From Diaporthe sp. PMI_573 (Eukaryota > Ascomycota > Sordariomycetes > Diaporthales > Diaporthaceae), in the NCBI GenBank assembly GCA_021399435.1, contig JAJTUP010000004.1, positions 1,178,001-1,242,000 of the forward strand: DNA of 64,000 bases, read 5' to 3'. A program made the translations under genes and the position numbers. Of this stretch, positions 57,822 to 64,000 are shown piece after piece (within the stretch, counting starts at the first letter, position 1; every line of letters begins with the position of its first letter). The notes beneath the pieces were generated by a model. The model was not told the DNA's origin. It searched no databases and saw nothing but the letters and a program-made list of their open reading frames with translations.

Positions 57822-60800
57822 ATGGCCATGGAATCTGCTAATGATTCCGGGGAGTCTCGGAGGCGGATCATACTCGACAACGTCATTTATGAGCCTGTGA
57901 GCAGTGTTGTAGCCTCTCGCCAGCAACGCTCACAAGTCTCTATGTATAATGACAGTGAGCTTAGGGGTATCGAGCCTTACAAATACAAGCCTCTTCGCTC
58001 CATGCGTAGACGCCTTCGGCTACTCCGTCTCCATGGAGGGGGGTTATCGAACCCCGAGATCACCTGCGAGCTCTTTGAGGTCGAGTACGAGAAGGATAAC
58101 CAGAATATCGTCAAGAGAGTTGCGAACGGGCCCAAGGGAACTGCCAAACGCGAGAGACATGAGAGGCACGACTCCAGCCTAACGATCCCGGATCGCTCTA
58201 TTGAGGGCCATGCCCCGGCTGTCGATGGAGACGTGGTTGAATACGAGGCACTTTCATGGTGCTGGGGCAAGGAGGTCAAGGACCGCGCCATCAAAATCAA
58301 GGAACGCGGCAAATACTACCGCTTGGCTGTCACAAGGGATCTTACTTTGGCACTTAAATACCTCAGGCACCCACACAAGGAGAGAATCCTGTGGATTGAC
58401 GCCCTTTGTATCAATCAGGAAAACCATGAGGAACGAAATCACCAGGTCCAGATGATGTCGCTCATATACAGTGGTGCTAAACAAGCTTGCATCTGGTTGG
58501 GAGAAGACACCAATGATTCCACCACGGCGATCGGATTCATACATGAGATCATGAAGCTGGAGAACTTCGATGCAATATCGGAGAAAAAGGAAAATGCCTC
58601 AAAGTGGCAGTCTTTGTTGCTTTTGATGCAACGCCCCTGGTTCTCCCGGCGCTGGGTGGTCCAAGAGATTGCGCTCGCCAGATCGGCCACAATCTATTGC
58701 GGCAACGACAAGATACCATGGACGAACTTCGCAGTCGCAGTGGAATTGTTCGTCGAGGTCGAAACGGCGACCCACAGACTGTCAGAGGTGATGCGGAAAG
58801 ATGAGACCTTCGGTCACGTTCCGCAGTGGTTTGAGCATGTCTCGGAGCTTGGAGCTAGTGTCCTTGTACAGGCCACGGGCAAGGTGTTCCGAAGGAATGG
58901 GAACCAAGTAACCGAATTGGAGGATGACATTGATACGCATCGACCTTGGGCCCGGAAACCCGCACGCAAAGGGCCGAAGAAGAACAAAATGCAGAAGGTA
59001 GAGGGGTCACCTCAGTCGTCTGCATTAGTTCCACAACGGCCGCTGCTAAGCCTGGAGTACCTGGTATCGAGCTTGTCTGTCTTCCAAGCTACACAACCTC
59101 GGGACGCCGTGTACTCGTTGCTCGCAATTTCTCGGGACACTGCGCCGTTCGCCGAGGTGCGGACCAAGTCCCAGCATGGGTCCGAAGAGGCCATGATCAT
59201 GTCCACAGTGTCGAGCTTCCTGGAACGGAAGCCATTCAAAGTCGATTATAGTCGCGCGTACAGCGAGGTCTGCAAAGATTTCATTTCATTCTGCATCCAA
59301 ACCAGCGGGAAATCGGATCCGACGAGGGCTTTGGATATCTTGTGTCGACCCTGGGCACCAGAGCCCGAGGTCACTGCTGGGGGCGTGGTTCATCAAAAGC
59401 CGACGTTGTATAAGTTTCTACAACCTCAAGAACGAGAGAAGCTTTGGCCTGTTGGTAGAGCTCGTCGCCCGACATTTCGTCTGCTTGCAGAGTACCACCC
59501 CATTGACATAAATTGGCCAAGTAAAGGGCTTGAACAACGTATCGGAGCGCCAATCTTACGCAAGTCGGACACGAGAGACAAAGACACTTATTGGAAAGAC
59601 TGCGTTGAGGACTGGAAGAATAATTGCGGGAATCGTTTCGAAACTTTTGAAAAGGATGTGAAGCCCCTTCTCCCCAAGAAGAGGGAGCCGCCAAAGAAAA
59701 CCGAAAAAGACCAAGGAGAGGATAACCATGGAGTCAGCAATCAAAGTGACTCTGAGGAGGAGGGGAAAGAAAACCATAATTTAGAGCAAACCGAGCAGGA
59801 CAAGGACATCCCCCTCCCATCTTGGATTTCTCGTATTTCTGAAGCGCCTTTTGCGCTTTACCGCCATCCTGGGATGCACAAGCTGGGAAGAATCGGGAGA
59901 ACGAACGCAGATCCCCTGGTCGGGCTGCCTCAAGACGGCCATAAGAACTACAGTGCCGCCCAGAATACCAAGGTCGATTACTACTCAGAGCGTCGTCTGC
60001 GTTTCCGCAAGCGGCCTATATCAGACCATTACAGTTTGCTGACCGAGGGTTTCATCCTGACTACGATCGAGACTGTGGCAGAGCCGGCGAGGCTGGGTGC
60101 TATACCGGAAACATGGACGAAGGTCGCCGGTTGGGAAAACGCCGTCGATGGCCAGACGGATCCGCCCGTCGAGTTCTGGAGGACCCTTGTCGCCGACAGA
60201 GGCAAAGACAATCGGAATCCTCCATACTACTATGCCACGGCCTGCCGGGAATCTGTCAGGAAGGGCGGTCTCCGTGGCGGCTCGGTAGACACTGGTGCTC
60301 TCATCAATAGTGAGAGGAATTCTATCATTGCTGAGTTCTGTCGGAGGGTCCAGGCCGTCATATGGAATCGCAGCTTGATCAAGACAGAACAACCTCTCAA
60401 CCTCCTGGGTCTGGCTAACCAACAAGTCGAGAAAGGTGATCTTGTCTGCATTATTTTTGGCTGTACGGTTCCGGTCATCCTGCGAAAATTCACTAAGGAA
60501 CCGGGAGATCTGGAGAAAGAGCGAATGCAGGACAGAATTGAGGGTATGAAATCCGCCATGTCGATGTGTGAAGAAGCGTGTTTCCGGAAGCTTCGCTACA
60601 AGAAGCGGCTGCAGGAAGAGCGAGAAAGGGGCGAAGGTCTCGCAGAGGTATGGAAGGAAGAGGTCTTGGCCGAGATGAAAGAGGTCAATTTTCAGATGGA
60701 GGAGTGGAAGAAACGGGAGCAAGAGGACAAGAGGAGGAAAGAAGCCTGGGATAAGGAGCAGGAGGAGAGGAAGAAGAATGCAGAGCGTCGGCAGGCATTT

Positions 60801-61199
60801 GCCAAGGAAGCGAGGAGAGCGGTTGCAACACCGCAACCTCTACAGACCAGGTCTACCACCATGCCGATCCCTCGCCTCGGGTCTATGTCGACGAGTAGTG
60901 TTTCCAGGTTTGTCAATGATAGTATCACAGAGGATTTCGAAGAGGTCGGGAATATTCCTACCGTCCCTCCGCAGACACCTGGCGAAGACGGGCAAGACGG
61001 GGCGAGGGAGACGGAGCAAAATATCCCGGATCAATTGGAGTATGAGAGGCAAAGGAAAAAGCAGGAGGCGAAGGAGGAAGATCTCAATGTCTACTACCAG
61101 TTCATGGGGGAAGCCTATATACACGGCATGATGGACGGAGAAGCAGTGAGGCTCCACATTAACGAGGGCATCCCGAGGCGTATGTTTGAGATCCGGTAG
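57822..61199 (+). CDS. HET-domain (heterokaryon incompatibility) protein
   Basis: Intronless, 1125 residues from the first ATG in frame (57822). The HET domain has its three blocks: YEALSWCWG at 141-149, LWIDALCINQ at 190-199, and RPWFSRRWVVQEIALA at 271-286 (residues counted from this ATG). Between about 300 and 800 lie less conserved helical segments. From about 850 a long charged coiled coil follows (EEWKKREQEDKRRKEAWDKE within it), then a Thr/Ser-rich stretch and an acidic end (GEAYIHGMMDGEAVRL). HET domains induce regulated cell death when hyphae of unlike type fuse; many genomes carry dozens, and most have no known partner. There is no NACHT or WD-repeat part, so this is the HET-coiled-coil form. 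Confidence 0.92.
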   Translation: MAMESANDSGESRRRIILDNVIYEPVSSVVASRQQRSQVSMYNDSELRGIEPYKYKPLRSMRRRLRLLRLHGGGLSNPEITCELFEVEYEKDNQNIVKRVANGPKGTAKRERHERHDSSLTIPDRSIEGHAPAVDGDVVEYEALSWCWGKEVKDRAIKIKERGKYYRLAVTRDLTLALKYLRHPHKERILWIDALCINQENHEERNHQVQMMSLIYSGAKQACIWLGEDTNDSTTAIGFIHEIMKLENFDAISEKKENASKWQSLLLLMQRPWFSRRWVVQEIALARSATIYCGNDKIPWTNFAVAVELFVEVETATHRLSEVMRKDETFGHVPQWFEHVSELGASVLVQATGKVFRRNGNQVTELEDDIDTHRPWARKPARKGPKKNKMQKVEGSPQSSALVPQRPLLSLEYLVSSLSVFQATQPRDAVYSLLAISRDTAPFAEVRTKSQHGSEEAMIMSTVSSFLERKPFKVDYSRAYSEVCKDFISFCIQTSGKSDPTRALDILCRPWAPEPEVTAGGVVHQKPTLYKFLQPQEREKLWPVGRARRPTFRLLAEYHPIDINWPSKGLEQRIGAPILRKSDTRDKDTYWKDCVEDWKNNCGNRFETFEKDVKPLLPKKREPPKKTEKDQGEDNHGVSNQSDSEEEGKENHNLEQTEQDKDIPLPSWISRISEAPFALYRHPGMHKLGRIGRTNADPLVGLPQDGHKNYSAAQNTKVDYYSERRLRFRKRPISDHYSLLTEGFILTTIETVAEPARLGAIPETWTKVAGWENAVDGQTDPPVEFWRTLVADRGKDNRNPPYYYATACRESVRKGGLRGGSVDTGALINSERNSIIAEFCRRVQAVIWNRSLIKTEQPLNLLGLANQQVEKGDLVCIIFGCTVPVILRKFTKEPGDLEKERMQDRIEGMKSAMSMCEEACFRKLRYKKRLQEERERGEGLAEVWKEEVLAEMKEVNFQMEEWKKREQEDKRRKEAWDKEQEERKKNAERRQAFAKEARRAVATPQPLQTRSTTMPIPRLGSMSTSSVSRFVNDSITEDFEEVGNIPTVPPQTPGEDGQDGARETEQNIPDQLEYERQRKKQEAKEEDLNVYYQFMGEAYIHGMMDGEAVRLHINEGIPRRMFEIR

Positions 61200-62408
61200 T
61201 ATAATAACATAGATTAATAGCGCTTTTCTGAAGCAATCTCAATCTTTGATCGCCATTTAGCCAGGTCATATAGCCATCCTCGGCCAGATACACCGATGCG
61301 GACGATTACATAACCCATGCCTGGGAACCAGATGCGATCGAATAACAATTTTGCTACAGGATTCTTCTTGAAGTCTCCGTAGATCATATGAAGCCGAAAC
61401 ATTTCGGGTTCCTCGTATATTTCCCCGCCAGATAGACCGCACTGAGACTCTCACATGCGAGCTACTGTGGTTACCACGATACGGTTTATGATGGGAAGAC
61501 TTCGATATTATTCAATTTCCCATGACCACTCGAGCAAGCGCTGGTGGAGCGACTGAAGCTTGGCTTCTCCATGGTCAGGTGCTGTGTTTTCATCATAGCG
61601 GCTGATTGTATCAATAGTGTGTTCTCAATAACTTATAATTCATACAACATGGAAATTCACAGTCGAGGTCAGGTGACGAAACTGCTGAGACTGCATACGC
61701 AAAGGGAAACTCTCCTACGAGACAAGTCATGCATCGTGAGGAACTATACAGCGTCTGGGCGATAATATCGCGGAAGGGCCTTTTTGGTAGCCCAATCATA
61801 CGCCGTGTGCAGTGCGCTCAAATTCGGCGGCGCCGGCTACACGGCTCAAGGGTCATACACTTCATTTGATTTGCTCCTATGGGATTATCTTGGCTCATTG
61901 CTCGCTGCCAATGGAGTTGCTGAGCTGAACCTAGGGCAACACAGTACGGCTCTCGCGCTGAATCCTTCTGGCACTGCCGAGACTAGTGCTGACGGCGGGT
62001 CGGCGCTTCACCAGTGATCTTTACGGTTACTCCGGTCAATTTCTACACATTGCCTCTGAAACAACTGAATTGGATGAAATTCATTCTGGAAGTAAATCTT
62101 ATTCAGTGGAATATTCTTGTGGGTGTAAATACACAGGGCTGTCGGGGCCATTTGTTGGTAAGTTTACGGACAAGAATCAGGGGTTAGGTGCCGAATACTG
62201 TGCGACTTGAGATCATGATCCTTGGCCGCTGATGCCCAGGTGTCGATCAATTGATCCTTTCGAAGCCCCCCAGCCACTTCAAGACGGCCTCCCGCGAATA
62301 TGTCGTGCTTTCATTCTACGTCGTTCCCTTACTACCCGAGGATTCCTCATGAACAGGCCTTGACATAAGGCTCCGACCAACGCGGTCGCCTATTTTCTAT
62401 TAAGGGAC
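61200..62408. other. Intergenic, no supported gene
   Basis: About 1.2 kb between the HET gene and the membrane-protein gene. Frames up to 77 codons occur, without recognisable content. Confidence 0.45.
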
Positions 62409-63384
62409 ATGACCACGACATCTTCAGTCGCCCTGCGAGGGGACTGGGTCCCTAATAACCAAGCCAACTGCCTCAAGACGGACGACATATGGCAATGGGA
62501 CTATGGCATCCCGGAAGACCGGAGGACTGTCTTGGGCGCGCCATCGCAAACGTCAGAATGCCTCCCCAGAGGATGGAGCAGGAGCATGACATATGAGGGC
62601 ACGCAATGTCCTCCCCGGTACACCGAAGCCTGCCAGGCGACAGAGGCGAGTCTGGCGGTCGTCTGCTGCCCGACTCTGCACGACTTCACCTGCCAGCCGT
62701 CGTCGGATCTGGCGACCGCCCCTCACGCCTCCATCTTCCGCTGCATGTCTCAATTCACCGATACGGGCTCCTGGGTTGTGACGCGGACGTACATGTCAGC
62801 AGACGCAAGCACAATTCTTGGGACCCCAACATACAGCCCCTCTCTTCATCTCTTTGCCCTTGCAATCGTCTACGCGACGCCAACTTCGGTATGTGTATTC
62901 CAGCGCCAATGAGAAATAGGATATGTGTTGCGTGCGACGAAATGGCTGACCCGATTGCGACCCCAAACGACAGACAACGGACTCATCATCGACTGGTACC
63001 ACCATCTCATCAAACGCCTCACCAACCGCCTCACCAACCGACTCGGCTTCCTCTGCACCTGTCCCTTCAAGTAGCAACGAATCGTCTAGTGGATCACTGA
63101 GCGCTGGCGCGAGTGCTGGTATTGGCGTTGGAGCAGGAGCAGCCGCCATATTGCTAGGCGTAGTCGCGTGGCTGCTGTACCGGCGAAGGAAGAAAAACTC
63201 CAGGCTGCGGGCGCAACCTCCGCCCACGGAGCCAATGCACCAAGAAGGTGGATTCGGGTATTATCAGAACGGAAACACAGACCCGAACAAGAGCCGCACA
63301 CAATCCCTGCTCTCGGAGCTGCCCCCGAACGTGACGCACCGTTCAGAACTCTCCAGCCAAACCCCAGTAGAGCTTGGGGCTTGA
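62409..63384 (+). CDS. Single-pass membrane protein with Ser/Thr-rich stalk, WSC/Mid2-like layout
   Basis: Exons 62409-62888 and 62974-63384 join in phase to 891 bp, 296 residues. The first ~140 residues are an extracellular-looking, Cys-containing region (CLKTDDIWQWDYG, YTEACQATEASLAVVCCPT). The exon 2 start is a Ser/Thr/Pro stalk (TTDSSSTGTTISSNASPTAS), then one membrane span (GIGVGAGAAAILLGVVAWLL) followed by a basic stop-transfer YRRRKK and a 60-residue cytosolic tail with GGFGYYQNGN. No clear signal peptide is present at the chosen start, so an upstream exon may be missing. The layout resembles fungal cell-wall sensor-like or unknown surface proteins; there is no WSC cysteine pattern. 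Confidence 0.75.
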
Positions 63385-64000
63385 GGTTGCTACGAGCGCG
63401 GTTTACCGCCAGTGGGGCTTCAAATGTTATCAGCCAGCATAACGGGAGAAGCATTGCCTATCGGACTCAGGTGATGATGGCTTCAATCCAGTTTGGGGAT
63501 GGCGAAGCTGGGAAAGGCGTTCCCAGAGTTCAATGACTAATATAGTATTCAATGTATTCAATTTATTTCATATTACTTAGCATTACTAGAAGAATATCGA
63601 TCTGACACTAGGTGTATCTCAGCATGATAACCAACTTCACACTAGGTGGGTCAACGCACTTTTTCCAGGGTCGTCCTCACCACAAGCCATCACAAATGCT
63701 AATTACTGGGTCGGGAATGCCAACGGGTCAAGAACCGCCATTGTATACTACTAGTAAAGCACTCTTATTGATGAGTTGACTTTGCGTGGCGCGGATGGAC
63801 TGTTACTAAAGGGCGGCCCCCAAGATGGACCATGTCAACTACGTCACGTACCTCCCTTGATAAGGGTATTCATTGTACCGGAGCGATCTGTGGTATTCAA
63901 TACGTCTACTTAATTATAGTAGAGATGTCCAACAGCTCAAACAAATATGAAGCATAGTATACAGCCATTTGTATGTGCATGCACATGGGTAAGTACCCAC
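63385..64000. other. Right-edge spacer, no supported gene
   Basis: AT-rich 3' region of the preceding gene; nothing else seen before the window ends. Confidence 0.45.

Noticed and set aside
1..64000. tRNA, rRNA, CRISPR arrays, intact transposons
   Set aside because: I looked for cloverleaf-like segments, regular spaced repeats and transposase or reverse-transcriptase motifs and found none I could support by eye.

Overview
The window is genomic DNA of a filamentous ascomycete (Pezizomycotina). The genes carry many short introns (about 50-110 bp) with GT...AG ends and CTRAC-like branch sites. The families are typical of such fungi: a highly reducing polyketide synthase, HET-domain and NACHT-ankyrin proteins, a PTH11/SAT4-type membrane protein and secreted GMC oxidoreductases. 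Reading frames are interrupted by introns, so most gene models below were assembled by hand and each was checked for a coding length divisible by three. I cannot name a species.

Left part (1-15.1 kb), a secondary-metabolite locus: the end of a cupin gene, a nine-exon short-chain dehydrogenase on the minus strand, a divergent promoter, a 2409-residue highly reducing PKS (KS-AT-DH-degenerate MT-psiKR-ER-KR-ACP), a secreted FAD-dependent GMC oxidoreductase, and a CE2-type SGNH esterase that may lie outside the cluster. The PKS would build a reduced, probably unmethylated chain. Cupin, SDR and GMC enzymes are plausible tailoring steps. No release domain, P450, transporter or cluster regulator is visible, so the cluster probably continues to the left of the window.

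Middle (15.1-48.7 kb), a looser region with wide AT-rich spacers, relics and scattered genes. It holds a frameshifted pyridoxal-reductase pseudogene, a protein with a fungal STAND-type N-terminal domain, a secreted M14 carboxypeptidase, a tentative multi-exon gene, a sterol-glucosyltransferase-like protein, a small membrane protein, a patatin-like phospholipase with a C-terminal zinc-finger-like segment, a protein kinase (plus a truncated relic of its 5' end 5 kb away), a 103-residue two-exon protein, a rhodopsin/PTH11-like membrane protein and a class I glutamine amidotransferase-like protein.

Right part (49.8-64 kb): a roughly 1740-residue NACHT-ankyrin NLR-like protein, a fragment of a berberine-bridge-type FAD oxidase, a 1125-residue HET-domain protein and a one-pass membrane protein with a Ser/Thr-rich stalk. 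Together with the patatin, the kinase and the 20 kb STAND-domain protein, this gives an unusual density of genes whose families act in fungal non-self recognition and regulated cell death. That shared role is an inference from family membership only.
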